Shown here: positions 34,805 to 45,614 of the stretch, in pieces
Numbering within the stretch: position 1 is the first letter of the stretch
Layout of the letters: each line of letters begins with the position of its first letter
Origin: Torymus aiolomorphi
Lineage: Eukaryota > Arthropoda > Insecta > Hymenoptera > Torymidae
Length of the DNA: 64,000 nt
Assembly (NCBI GenBank): GCA_036365515.1
Contig: CM070874.1
Coordinates: 27,281,862-27,345,861, forward strand
Direction of reading: 5' to 3'
The notes under the pieces: generated by a model
The model's database searches: none
What the model saw: only the letters and a program-made list of their open reading frames with translations
Told to the model about the DNA's origin: nothing
Program-made: the position numbers and the translations under genes

Positions 34805-36820
34805 ATGGCGGCAGGTATAGACAAATTAGCATACATGCGGATCGATGAATTTATGAATGCGGTAAACGAGGAAGAACTAGAATTAACGTTACATAAATTA
34901 TTATTAGACAAATACGGATCGAAAACAGAAAAATTAGCCCGATTAAGACGACTGATAAATAACAAAAGTACAGAAAATGATTACGCATGCAGCGCACAAA
35001 TCAATGCAGACACGGACGAACCTACGGCCGAATTAATAGCAGAGCGCGAAACAGCCTTAAGCAATTGGATAGCACAGTACGAAACAATAGCACAAACCGA
35101 AATAAATCAAAATTCAAAAGATAACCCAAAAGACGCGTATATAACAATGCGGCGAAATAGAATTAAACAAAATATATCAACATTAAACGCGTCCAACCAG
35201 CAAATAAACGACACCGCGAGATCAATAAAAATGACAGAAGTCGACATAGGGGGCGGGCAAAAAGTCCAAATCCCGGAAGTAGTTGTGCATTATTACGCAA
35301 CAATACCCTCACAAAATGAAGAGCAGGAGATGATAGACGAGGTATTAACTAGTCAAACTACAGGGCTAATACAACAACCACGATTGACAGCTAACGATAA
35401 CAATACAGACACCTCGACATACAACAACGAACGACAACAGGATCAATTACACATGCCACAACACAGAAACTACAAGGAACGCGACATATTGAAAATAATA
35501 TCCGCGTGGAAATTAACGTTCAGCGGGAGAACAAATGAAAACATAGAAGAATTTCTATTGAGAGTAAAGGAACACCGAAAAATATCCGCGCTAACTGATG
35601 CTGAATTAATTCGCGCAGTCCCGATGCTATTGCAATTACCCGCACTAAATTATTACAGAACGAATGAAAACAAATGGAAATCGTGGTCCGAAATAGAAAA
35701 CGCGCTAAGAGACAGATACAGAGACGAATTTTACGCTGAAAGAATAGAACAGCAGATAAAAGACCGAAAGCAACGCGACAATGAACCCGTTTTTGAGTAC
35801 GTTACAGATCTACAAGCATTGTACAATAAAATGCCAAGCGCACCCGCCGAGGAAAAACAATTACGACAAACGTACATAAACATGAGACCAGAATATTTAC
35901 CACTAATGCGCCCATATCTAGCAACAACCATGGAGATATTCACCAAGCAAGCGATAGAATTGGGATGCGCATTCGATGCCGGCAAACAAAATGCATCTAA
36001 TCGGTTAGAGCAAAAAGAAACAAAAAACGCGTCAGTAGAGGTACCCACGATGGACGAATTAACTAAAATTATAGCGCGCGAAATGGGAAAACTAAAAGAG
36101 TCGATTAAGGGGACAATAAACAGTCAAATCGCAGCACAATTAAACAGCGCACCGCAATACACACAGCATCCCCCGACACACACACAACAAACAAACAGTA
36201 ACTATCGAGGGAACAACTGCAACAGTAACTATAAAGGGGGCAATCGAGGAGGAAACGGTAGGGGACGCAGCAATTACAGAGGCGCGAATAATAATGCGAG
36301 CGGACAATATAAGACAAATCCGCAACAAGCAGGCAACCAAGGCGGACAATTTCACAACTCACCGGACAACAACGCCCCCAACTGTAATCCACCAGCATAT
36401 TACAACAACAATATCGTCCCTACAAACGGAAACACGACGAACTACAACGCGCCACACACCGCGCAACACGCATATGTGCCTCCCGATAATCCACAGTACA
36501 ACGTGCAATACACCGCGTCATACACAAATCTTCTCAGCCAAAATCCGCCCCAAAACACGCAATACAACGCGCAAAACACCGCACCATACGCAAACACTCC
36601 GCCCCAAAATATACCAAATAATGCGTAAAATGGAAACAACTATCCTAGAGGCGGATATAGGGGACGGAACTACAAACCGAATTATCGCGGGCACAACGCG
36701 AATCCAAACACAAATTACGATACTCAACAACCTCACGAAAACCAATCCGCGCAACAACAAAACACAACAAACAGCGCGATCAACAACAACAATCCGGGAA
36801 ACTCCCCGCCGACGGTGTAA
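34805..36820 (+). pseudogene. gag: Gypsy gag with one premature stop
   Basis: ATG 34805 opens a 607-codon frame to a TAA at 36626-36628. The same frame then stays open and reads a further YRGG/Asn-rich stretch (YPRGGYRGRNYKPNYRG) to a TAA at 36818-36820, so the first stop is probably a mutation. The centre (residues about 235-400) has the retrotransposon gag pattern AWKLTFSGRTNENIEEFLLR and ALRDRYRDEFYAERI. The C-terminal third is Asn/Gln/Gly/Arg-rich with RGG-like repeats; I see no CCHC zinc knuckle. Gag would form the virus-like particle and bind RNA through this basic tail (inference). Confidence 0.85.
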
Positions 36821-37871
36821 ACGGGACCGTCACACCGTCAAATCCCCCACAGGTCTCAAATATTAGCGAGTTAAACACAAAAAGCGAACATACCAAGCGG
36901 AATAAAACAAAAAAAGGGAAACGTAGACTCGAGTTACCTGACGCGTCTAAACCGACGAGTTACCCTAGATATTGGCTGAAGCTGAAGATCGAACACATAG
37001 AGCTCACAGCTCTGGTCGATCCGCGCGTACGATACTAGGCAAAAAAGGAGCAGAAATCGTGAAGGAATTAAAGGCGAAAGTCACACCATCCGCGACAACA
37101 CACGCCGTTGTTGCCAACGGCGAAAACGTAGCGGTAACAGGCGAAATTATCGTCCCCCTCGAAATCGCGAATATACGAAAACACGTTCGAATAATCGTGA
37201 TACCGAGCATTCCGACAGATTGCATTCTTGGCATAGATGTCATACGATTATTCGGTATGAAAATAGATGCACATCGCGACAAATATACACTCGCAGACCT
37301 CACGGATAAGAAGGAAATCGTGTTTGACCTTTGGTCCACAGTGGGTGGCAACAAAGTTGATATAGCTAGTTGTGGCCTCAGCCAAGTAACAGACGAGAAA
37401 CAAGGGGAAATAAACAAATTAGTAGAGGAATTATTACCGAGAGAAATTACAATGTGCAGATATTTACCGACAACGGATTTAATAGAACATGAAATTAAAT
37501 TACTATACAGCACTAAACCGGTAAAACAAAGATACTACCCAGTATCGGAAAAATTAGAACAAATAATGCACGCGGAATTAGAAAAATTAAGAGAGGCAGG
37601 AATAGTTGAAAAATCACGCAGCCCGTGGAATAGCCCAGCAGTAATGATTAAAAAGCCAAATGGAACGCACAGAATGTGCATCGACTTAAAAGCGGTAAAC
37701 GCGATATCGGAAAAAGACGCATACCCAACACCTTACATGGACGTCATTTTAAACAAACTAAAACGCGCAAAATTCATATCAACAATAGATTTAAAAAGCG
37801 CGTACCATCAAATAAAATTAAAAACCGAATCGCGACCAATCACCGCGTTCACAAAACCAGGACACAAATAA
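36819..37871 (+). pseudogene. pol: Gypsy protease and RT N-terminal part
   Basis: The frame from 36819 reads LKIEHIELTALVD and then meets a stop. The productive sequence continues in another frame as ARTILGKKGAEIVKELKAKV, so the D-T/S-G catalytic triad region of the protease is removed by a small frame-shifting deletion at about 37020. Then come DCILGIDVIRLFGMKID (the protease flap-side motif) and the RT fingers: VEKSRSPWNSPAVMIKKPNG, MCIDLKAVNAIS and FISTIDLKSAYHQIKL with the first catalytic Asp. The sequence breaks at about 37867 after TKPGHK, before the YxDD motif. Confidence 0.85.
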
Positions 37872-38510
37872 TAAATGAAATACATAACGAGCCAACCGTG
37901 GGACACCCCGGTATAGAAAAGTCATATAAGCGCGCGGCACAAATTTACTATTGGCCCGGAATGTATAAAAATATCGCAGAACACGTAAATAAATGCGAAA
38001 TATGCCAAAGGTGCAAATCGGACCAACGCGGAAAAATAGGACTAATGGGAACGCGAGAAATAGACGTGCCGTGGAAAGTTATATCCGCGGATCTAATAGG
38101 TCCATTTCCAACGAGCAAGACAGGATTCAAATACGTAATTGTTTTTTAAGACTTATTTTCTAAATACATCATATGCATGCCGCTTAAAAACCGAAAAGCA
38201 CAATTGATCACAAAACACCTAGAAAATTTATGTATAAACTTCGGTACACCGGAAGTGTTCGTGTCTGACAACGCGAAAGAATTCATAAGCGAAACGTTAC
38301 AAAGTTTTTTAAAAGAAAGCGCGATCACACACGAATTAACTCCAGCGTACCACCCTCAAAGCAATTCGGTAGAGCGCGTAAACCGCGATTTAAAAACAAA
38401 AATAACAGCGTACATCGAAGAATCTCATAAGGAATGGGATAAACATATCGCGCAATTCTAATTCGCTTACAATACCGATACGCACAGCACAATGGGTAAA
38501 ACACCAGCAT
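37866..38510 (+). pseudogene. pol: Gypsy integrase zinc finger and catalytic core
   Basis: Immediately after the RT break it reads the HHCC zinc finger (EPTVGHPGIEKSYKRAAQIYYW ... CEICQRCK) and the core with ISADLIGPFP, a TAA at 38147-38149, then NFGTPEVFVSDNAKEFISET, AYHPQSNSVERVNRDLK (catalytic Asp and Glu) and a second TAA at 38459-38461 before FAYNTDTHSTMGKTPAFLVY. The RT palm, thumb and RNase H (probably over 1 kb) are missing between the fingers and this domain. Two in-frame stops further disable it. Confidence 0.85.
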
Positions 38511-38529
38511 TTTTAGTATACGGGGAGAG

Positions 38530-39387
38530 TTGAGACAACCGAAATGCTGGAAGCACGAAGTGGAAAAGAAAAACGAAATAAAAAATGTAATAACAGAAAA
38601 ATTAACGGTACAAAGCGAATCGGAAAATGAAAATAGTGGAGATGAAAATAAATACCAAACGCGGATGACAACACGGAAAAGAAAAGAAAATGAACACGGT
38701 AAATCGCGAAATTTAAATTTAAACGCGAGCGCAGAAGACACGGATAATTGGGCGGAAAGAATGCGAAAAATAAAACACGTATACGATGATACGCTAACAA
38801 AAATAGATAAAGCAGCTCTTCCCTCTCCTCTCGGTAGCGTCGTCTTTTCTCTCTCTCGCTCCTGTTGTCTCTCTTTCTCTCTCTCTCTCTTATCTGTACT
38901 CACGATTTCTCTATTCGGACACGTGCCGCTCGTACGCGAAAATGAAAAAAATTACAATAAGGGAAAACGCGAAGAAGAGTTTAAAGAAGGCGACTTAATA
39001 TGAAAAATAGATAGGGAATTATCAAACGCAGATAAAGATATAAGCGCGAAACTAAATATGCGTTACAACGGCCCATATGTAATAGCGCGACAACTAGGAA
39101 AGGATATGTACACGCTGAAAAAGAACGGTAAATTAACCAAAAGCAAGTTCCACGCCAGCGACTTTAAGAGGTGCAGCGAAAAGACTTCCGAAAAACAAGA
39201 AGCTGACAAAACCGCTGCCAAGGAAAAACCAATAAAAAGAAAGCCAGGGCGATCGAAGAAAACTACATCGAAAGCGAGCGACGACCCAGCAGCAACCCTC
39301 CCCACCTCATCGAACGACATGGAGCAACCGTCGAAAATGGCGCTCAACCAGACAGCACAAGACGAGCAGAGCCAAGGAAACACATAA
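38530..39387 (+). pseudogene. pol: Gypsy integrase C-terminal region, carrying an inverted LTR fragment
   Basis: An acidic/basic linker leads to VYDDTLTKIDKA, then 40 codons that are the reverse complement of LTR sequence (38814-38933). Normal pol sequence follows: ENEKNYNKGKREEEFKEGDL, a TGA at 39001-39003 and RYNGPYVIARQLGKDMYTL (the GPY/F module that closes Gypsy integrases). A Lys-rich tail ends with TAA at 39387. The inserted 120 bp keep the frame. The start lies after a frameshift at about 38530. Confidence 0.75.
38814..38933 (-). repeat. inverted 120-bp LTR fragment inside pol
   Basis: Reverse complement of LTR positions about 40214-40334 (and 32014-32128), from GAGCGGCACGTGTCCGAATAG to GGAGAGGGAAGAGCT. 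Two diagnostic positions match the 3' LTR, while the GA-rich tract is closer to the 5' LTR, so the donor was probably another copy. Confidence 0.85.
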
Positions 39388-40062
39388 GTCGAGACGCAGA
39401 GACCAGAAGCACCGGACAACAGACAAGATGTTAATGGCTCGTATCGGGGAACTCCATACGGAAAACAACGCCGGATATGGGAGACTCCAAAACTGGGCAC
39501 AGCAAGAACGAAGAAACGAAAACAACGAAGCGAAAAGTACCAATGAAAAAAAAACCAAAAAAAAAAAACTAAACCGCGAAAGGGCAAACGCGTAATTTGT
39601 AAGTTTTAAGTTATAAGCGTTAATCGAGCGATAAGTGAAACAAAACACACAATTAATAAATGGATGGCGAATCAAAATAACGAAAGATTGTAGTAAGTAA
39701 ATGCGCAATGCCATTTCGTGAAATGTTAATCTGGCGGTAATAAAACGAAATGTACAAAATGAACAAAGCGTAACATGTGTTAATAGACAAACAAAAAATC
39801 CCCTATTGCACAACCCCACCAAAGCGAAAACACTCCGAAATAAAAGCGAGAGAGAAAGGTCGCAAGTACCTGGGTAAAACGAAAAATTTTACAAAAATAA
39901 ATATACATACATATATATATATACACAAAACGGTCAATTAAAGCATACGACTTTCTACATTAAAAAAAAAAACAAAAAAACATTCTGATAGACATGCTTA
40001 AAATAACCAGGTACACCCTACCGGAGCGCACGTGCACTCGCGCCACCCTCACACGTTCGGAT
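39388..40062 (+). other. Gypsy 3' non-coding region
   Basis: AT-rich sequence with a short TA tract at 39911-39923 between the pol end and the polypurine tract; no gene seen. Confidence 0.5.
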
Positions 40063-40082
40063 CTTGAGGGGGGGGGGGGGTC
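40063..40082 (+). other. polypurine tract
   Basis: GAGGGGGGGGGGGG just before the 3' LTR start, the expected plus-strand primer site of a Gypsy element. Confidence 0.8.
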
Positions 40083-41295
40083 TGTAACGGGGATATGTCC
40101 CCGCACATACGCGACCACACACAAATGCAGAAATACATACACACGCGCACACGCACTCACGCACACAGGTAATCAGCGTGAGCAGCCGAAGCGAGAGACA
40201 AGGCGGCAGGAGCCGCGCACGAGCGGCACGTGTCCGAATAGAGAAATCGTGAGTACAGGTAAGAGAGGGAGGAAGAGAGACAACAGGAGCGAGAGAGAGA
40301 AAAGACGACGCTACCGAGAGGAGAGGGAAGAGCTCGGTAGAGGAGTCGTGATAGAGCCTTCGGGCTAATCACTAAAGTGTTGGTCGCGCCTCGACACGAA
40401 GCGCAAGGAGCGAAAGAGAGCGGAGAAGGGACCGGGGGACGCCACGAGACCCGGGCCACGTCAAAAAAGCCACGGACTCGAGGAACCGCGCTCAGGCGCG
40501 CGCCCTGGCCTCCACCGCCGCAGTCTCCACCTTGTCCGAGCTTCAACTTCGAGCATCGCCGTCGCCGCTACCCGCCGACAACAGCCCAAAACACCGTGGC
40601 CGAGCTCAACGGGCGACAAGCGGAACTCCAAGCGAGAGCGGACGAACTACAGCCCGACCGGCCAGCGTACGACGCGACGCGACCCAGCGGCGTCACTCGC
40701 CAACGTAAGTGCACGTTGTCATTGCGCTGACTGAAGGTGGGTCGGTCGGCTCTCAAGACCGGCTCATCGACGGGGCGACCGTTCTCTCTCTCTCACGGCG
40801 CGATCTTAGAACCGCGATCGACTCGTAGCGCAATTTGGAGCGCTTCGCCGACGCGCCTCGTCTCTAGCGGGCCGCTGACACGCACACGTCGGCCGCGATC
40901 ATCACGCGCGCTTGTCACCGCGGCACACGCGATGCCGCGAATGTTCCAAAGGTCCTGCGGACCAATGTATAGTTAAGAAGCGAGCAATAAATACTTTTCA
41001 CCCGATACGCTTGCCTTATCATTTGTGTATGCGCGAGTCCCTATAATCCTTACCGCTTGCATGTGTTCATTGCCATTTCACAGACTTCCTACAAAGTCAG
41101 CAGCTACCACCCAGGTAAGAATCGAGTATCAGCGGATGCACGCCCAACGCTGAGCAGCCCGGCGAACGTCCTCGCGCGAGTTCCTCGAGCGAACTCCCGC
41201 AATTTGTAAACGCGGAAATCGGATGGACAGCGTTCCGACCTGGGAGATACGCATAAATAGTAGATTCACCCACCCCGTCGGATTACCACGTCACA
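40083..41295 (+). repeat. Gypsy 3' LTR
   Basis: 1,213 bp, TG...CA ends, uninterrupted copy of the 5' LTR, followed by CACT. Confidence 0.95.
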
Positions 41296-41700
41296 CACTC
41301 AATATAAAATTTTTAGCATAATACAGTAATATTTCATTTTTGGCCGCCATCTTGGGTCTGCCAATTTTAGTTTTCAAAATCTGAGTTCAGATTCGTAAAC
41401 ATCGAATCCAGAAATCCCGTACATACATTTTTCAGCAAGATTCAGTAATGACAGATTTCAATATATGGCCGCTATCTTAGATCCGCCCTTTAGAATTCTC
41501 AAAATCTGAGTTTGGATTCCTAATCAGCGAATTCGGAAACCCCCTATATACAATTTTTAGCAAAACCGAGTAAAATTTCAACTTTTGGTAACTATCTTGG
41601 GTCCGTCAGTTTGAATTTTCGAAATCTGAATTCAGATTCGTAATCAGCGAATTCAGTAACATCCTATGTACTATTTTTAGCAAAATCCAGGATTATTTCC
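41296..41700. repeat. satellite units flanking the Gypsy insertion, right
   Basis: About three units of 110-130 bp built around TGGCCGCCAT, AAAATCTGAGTTCAGATTC and TAATCAGCGAATYC, continuous with 31681-31884. Confidence 0.85.
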
Positions 41701-42039
41701 ATATTCGGCAGGACAATAAAATCAAAAATTCAACACGCCAATAACAGTACCCCAGTAGTGCTGTGGAAAACTGCTCTAAATGTAGCAAGTAAAAAAACGC
41801 TGAATAACCGAAAACCATACTACGCAAGATATCTATGAGGAATGACTTAGATGTGGAGGGGTACGTAGAGGGGGCGTGGAGGGTGGTGAAGGGGAGTGGA
41901 AGGGGAGGGGTTAGTGGAGGGGCAGACACCCTTCAAAATAACGTAGAATTTGAAAGAATTTAACGGTAAAATGTGGAGGGGAAGTGGAGGAGGGTGGAGG
42001 TGGTAGGTACCAATTTTGACCATTACGCCTATATATATA
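41701..42039. repeat. G-rich repeat with Helitron boundary
   Basis: GTGGAGGGG-type purine repeats (about 41855-41930 and 41972-42003) lie beside the motif CTTCAAAATAACGTA, which recurs at 55018. No gene. Confidence 0.7.
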
Positions 42040-42227
42040 CTAGTGGGGCTTCGCCCCCCTGCTCGCTCTACTCGCAACCCCCGATATGTTGTAATTATAA
42101 TAAAAAATATGTAAAAATTGTATACTTAGGAATAATTTTATATAGAAAGATATAAATGTATAGTTAGAAAGATCCCATTTGAAAAATGTTTATAAAGATA
42201 TGAAATGTATAATATATAAGTTATATA

Positions 42228-42345
42228 TATTTAACAGTTTGCCACGCCAACTTAGTGGTACTGTGAATAGGCGCGTTGGACTTTTTTTAAAGTGGTATCC
42301 GTCGCCAGTAGCCCTACGTAACCACTTTCGATATTTAATTTTAAA
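42228..42345 (+). repeat. hairpin repeat, copy 1
   Basis: CACGCC...GGTACTGTGAATAGGCGCGTTGGA followed by AAAGTGGTATCCGTCGCC and GTAACCACTTT; AAAGTGGT pairs with ACCACTTT over a loop of about 24 bases. Related copies: 44392-44432, 44635-44760, 52065-52175, 55395-55490. Confidence 0.7.
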
Positions 42346-42388
42346 TTGGTATACTTTTTATATATGACTTATTTTACTACATATTTTT

Positions 42389-43320
42389 CATGTATTATTT
42401 ACTAAAAAATAGTTAAAATTTACGAAAATTTTGATAATTTTTCATTTGGGAAAATTTTTCTTTAACATATTCTTTAATGTTTTACTTTTTTGTATGCTTT
42501 TCATAATTAGGAAACACATATATTTATTGTTCCTTTTATATATATGTTCGCATTATATGTTAACATTATGTAGAATATGTGTACAATATGAGAAATGTTA
42601 ATGAACTTATAATATTTTCAAAATTTCATTACTATTTTTGTAAAATTTTAAATATCATATATTTAAAAAAAGTTTAATTGTTATCATTTGAACATTACGA
42701 AAAATGCTATTAATAATATTTTTCTTTAATGTAATCCTTTAAGGGTTCATAAGTATTTTAGGAACTTTGTATATTTTTATTGTTGCTTTTTTATATGTAG
42801 TTAATTGTTAGGACATAAATTTACGAAATTAAATTTTTTGACTTCTAATAATTATTTGTCATGTATTATTTACTAAATAATAGTTAAAATTTACGAAAAT
42901 TTTGATAATTTTTTATTCGGGAAAATTTTTCTTTAACATATTCTTTAATGTATTACTTTTTTGTATGCTTTTCATAATTAGGAAACACATATATTTATTG
43001 TTCCTTTTATATGTATTTTAGCACTATATGTTAACATTATATGGAATATGTGAAAGATGTTAATGAACTTATAACATTTTCAAAATTTCATTACTACTTT
43101 CGTAAAATTTTAAATATTACATATTTAAAAAAAGTTTGATTGTTATCATTTGAACATTACGAAAAATGTTATTAATAAAATTTTTCTTTAATATAATCCT
43201 TTAAGGGTTCATATGTATTTTAGGAACTAATTGTATATTTTTATTGATTCTTTTTTATATGTAGTTAATTGTTAGGACATAATTTGTTATTGTTAAAGAA
43301 GGATAAATTATTGTTAAAAA
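42389..43320. repeat. 471-bp tandem duplication in the Helitron 3' region
   Basis: CATGTATTATTTACTAAAWA at 42389 recurs at 42860, and the copies match over about 450 bp of AT-rich sequence. Confidence 0.85.
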
Positions 43321-43408
43321 AATTAATTTTTTTGACTTCTAATAATTATTTTAACTCTTAAACTTTTTTGTAAAATATTCATTAATTTTTATCAATTGAA
43401 TTTAATTA

Positions 43409-43813
43409 TTATTTATATGTTTCAATTAAAGTTTTTATATAATTCATATCATACTCTTTAAGTAAGTTATTATTATACTCATTATACTTATTTTCTTCTT
43501 TTTCATATTTTTCCACCATTTCGTTTAACCTGTCAAGTTTAAAGGCATCTTTTAGATTATCTACTTCATTATATTTATTTTGTTCTGAATTCCAAATCAA
43601 TGGAATTTGTCCTTCTGTGATATCATTATTATATTCATTTATTTGATTAATTAAATCATGGTCATATTCATCTTCCGCATTAATATGATTTTGTAGTTGT
43701 TTATTTATTTCATCCAAATATCTTGCATGCTGTATACTTTATACTTCGACATATATTTTCTGTGTTGGATCCCATCTTAATGGACTAGGTCTTGAATCTC
43801 CTTGATTGGCCAT
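43409..43813 (-). pseudogene. Helitron-linked small ORF of unknown function, copy 1
   Basis: ATG at 43813 (MANQGDSRPSPLRWDPTQK), an in-frame TAA near 43740, then an open 102-codon stretch ending ...NYIKTLIETYK. The protein repeats a motif: PLRWDPTQKIYVEV early and PLIWNSEQNKYNEV in the middle, followed by a charged, probably helical C-terminal half rich in Asn/Lys/Glu. A second copy with the same layout is at 50465-50871, also just downstream of a Helitron helicase fragment, so the ORF travels with this Helitron family. I do not recognise a domain. Confidence 0.6.
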
Positions 43814-43929
43814 CTATTGGCAATTGTATTAAATATGTTACAGTTAAAAATGTTTAATATCATAATATAATAAAAGAAAATAAGATAAAAAATGTAATTA
43901 ATCTAATATTTCTTTCCAAACAATATTTG

Positions 43930-44391
43930 TTATTTGATTTTTATTTTCTGATTCATTTTGTATGTATATATTACTTGGATTTTTACATCTTGAAGAGCAA
44001 CGTATAATTGACCATGAGAGAATAAAGATTTTTTTAAAAATAATCCCATGTTATCGAAACTTTGATCTTGAGATTTATTAATAGTTATAGCAAAAGCTAA
44101 TACAATAGGAAATTGTTTCCTATATAAGATAAACGGCAATGTAGACGATTCACAAGTATTAAGTGTTATACGGGGAATAAAAAATTGTTTTCCTTTATTT
44201 TCTTCTGTAATGATTTCAGCTTTTATATTATATTTATATAATCCTATTATTTTGAGTCGGGTTCCATTACATAATCCATCACTTATTCGAATATTGCGAA
44301 TTAACATTACTATTGAATTTATTTTTAATTTCAATTCATGTTGAGGTAAACCTTCACATATGTTATTTAACATTTCTATTGGCGCCTATTC
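43930..44391 (-). pseudogene. Helitron Pif1-like helicase, C-terminal fragment (copy b)
   Basis: The minus frame reads PIEMLNNICEGLPQHELKLK, MLIRNIRISDGLCNGTRL, IPRITLNTCESS, the helicase motif AFAITINKSQDQSF and HGQLYVAL, the last conserved blocks of Pif1-type Helitron helicases. It breaks off right after LYVAL in a changed frame. The N-terminal 90% is absent. Downstream (lower coordinates) lies the small ORF and then the Helitron 3' end. Confidence 0.75.
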
Positions 44392-44432
44392 ACAGTACCT
44401 CTCGGGTGGCGTGGAAAACTGTTAATAGTATA
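44392..44432 (-). repeat. hairpin repeat, partial copy 2
   Basis: The first half of the repeat on the minus strand (ACAGTTTTCCACGCCACCC to GTGAATAGGCG), joined directly to the helicase fragment. Confidence 0.65.
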
Positions 44433-45229
44433 TAAGTTATATATTATACTGATAAAAATTTGGAATAAGAGAACAAATCACCCTCATGTTCATTATTTTA
44501 AATTATTACACTTATTTTATTACTTACAAATTATTACTTATTTTATTACTTACTTTATAAATATTGAACAATGTTTTAAATTTAACCAATAACTTTGTTG
44601 CGTTAATTCGTTTTATATAAACTTTATTAACTATAAAGATTGGTTGAAGAGACGAACAGTTTTCCACGTCACCCTGGGGGTACTGTTCATGGACCATTGG
44701 ATTGTTATTTTAAGTGGCATCCTTCGCCAATAGTCCTACATTACCACTATTCCTAAAATTTTATGAAATTTTATTAAATATATTTTTATATCACTTATAT
44801 TACATTTTGAAATTTAGGAAAATAATAAATTAAAAATAAATGGTATGATTTATATTATCTTTAATATACCCTTGAATGTTTTTATAAGCTTTTTATTATT
44901 TAGAACCATATATATTTATTTGTTCCTTTTATATATTTTTTTGCTTTTAAACATTATATTGGATACATGAAAGAATTTAATATAATTTATTGTAAATGAT
45001 TTTAAAATTAATATAATTTTATTTTCCTTAAATTTCAAATATTCCATTTTCATACTTAAAAATAATTTACTTAATAATAATTTTCTTTTATTCCATTGAA
45101 TTTTTATATTTATTACTTCTATTTAAAATTTACAAAAATATTTATAAAAAAATAATTTTCAAATTTTTAATAAAATTTTCTTTAACATATCCTGTGACGT
45201 TTTTGTAAGCTATTTATAATATTTTTTTA
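44433..45229. other. AT-rich Helitron non-coding sequence with hairpin repeat copy 3
   Basis: Contains the repeat at 44635-44760 (GAAGAGACGAACAGTTTTCC to TTACCACTATTCC). The rest resembles the Helitron 3' region at 42400-43300 and is cut on the right by the LINE tail. Confidence 0.6.
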
Positions 45230-45614
45230 TTTATTTATTCCAGAGTAATGTAGATACATGCAAATGATACAAAATATTACATTACATTACACAAGTAACC
45301 CTGTAAGGAAAATGTATTTCCTGCATTAAATATACTATACGTGTGCAACATGCATTTCTGCGGCTAGCAACACGTCTCACTCATACCCACTCTCATCTCA
45401 CATACCCACTCACAAACTCACACTTACACAACATTCACACATCTTCAATCTTAAAATCTAATTAATAAATTTTATTATTTTTCTGTATATAATTTTTGCA
45501 ATATGCATAATAGTAGTATATTCGATTGTATTACTATATGTACATAATTGATCTAGTATAAAATAAGCATATAAAATTTATAGATTGATAACAGGGAATA
45601 TAATTTTGACAAAT

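Larger units (their letters stand above)
31885..41295 (+). mobile_element. 9.4-kb Ty3/Gypsy LTR retrotransposon, defective
   Basis: Both LTRs start TGTAACGGGGATATG and end CACGTCACA, flanked by the 4-bp duplication CACT (31881-31884 and 41296-41299). Gag, protease/RT start and integrase follow in Gypsy order. The protease active site, the RT core and RNase H are deleted, and several stops interrupt the rest. The element inserted in a tandem satellite. Confidence 0.92.
42040..44391 (-). mobile_element. Helitron copy b, 3' portion
   Basis: On the minus strand it runs from a helicase fragment at 44391 through a small ORF to a 3' terminus with hairpin (GGGGCGAAGCCCC, 42057-42045) and CTAG at 42043-42040, then TA repeat. 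It contains a tandem duplication of about 450 bp. The right end is a junction with a hairpin repeat also seen at other Helitron fragment borders. Confidence 0.7.

Noticed and set aside
36294..36866. 190-codon Thr/Arg-rich frame overlapping the end of gag
   Set aside because: Shadow of the Asn/Gln-rich gag tail in another frame.
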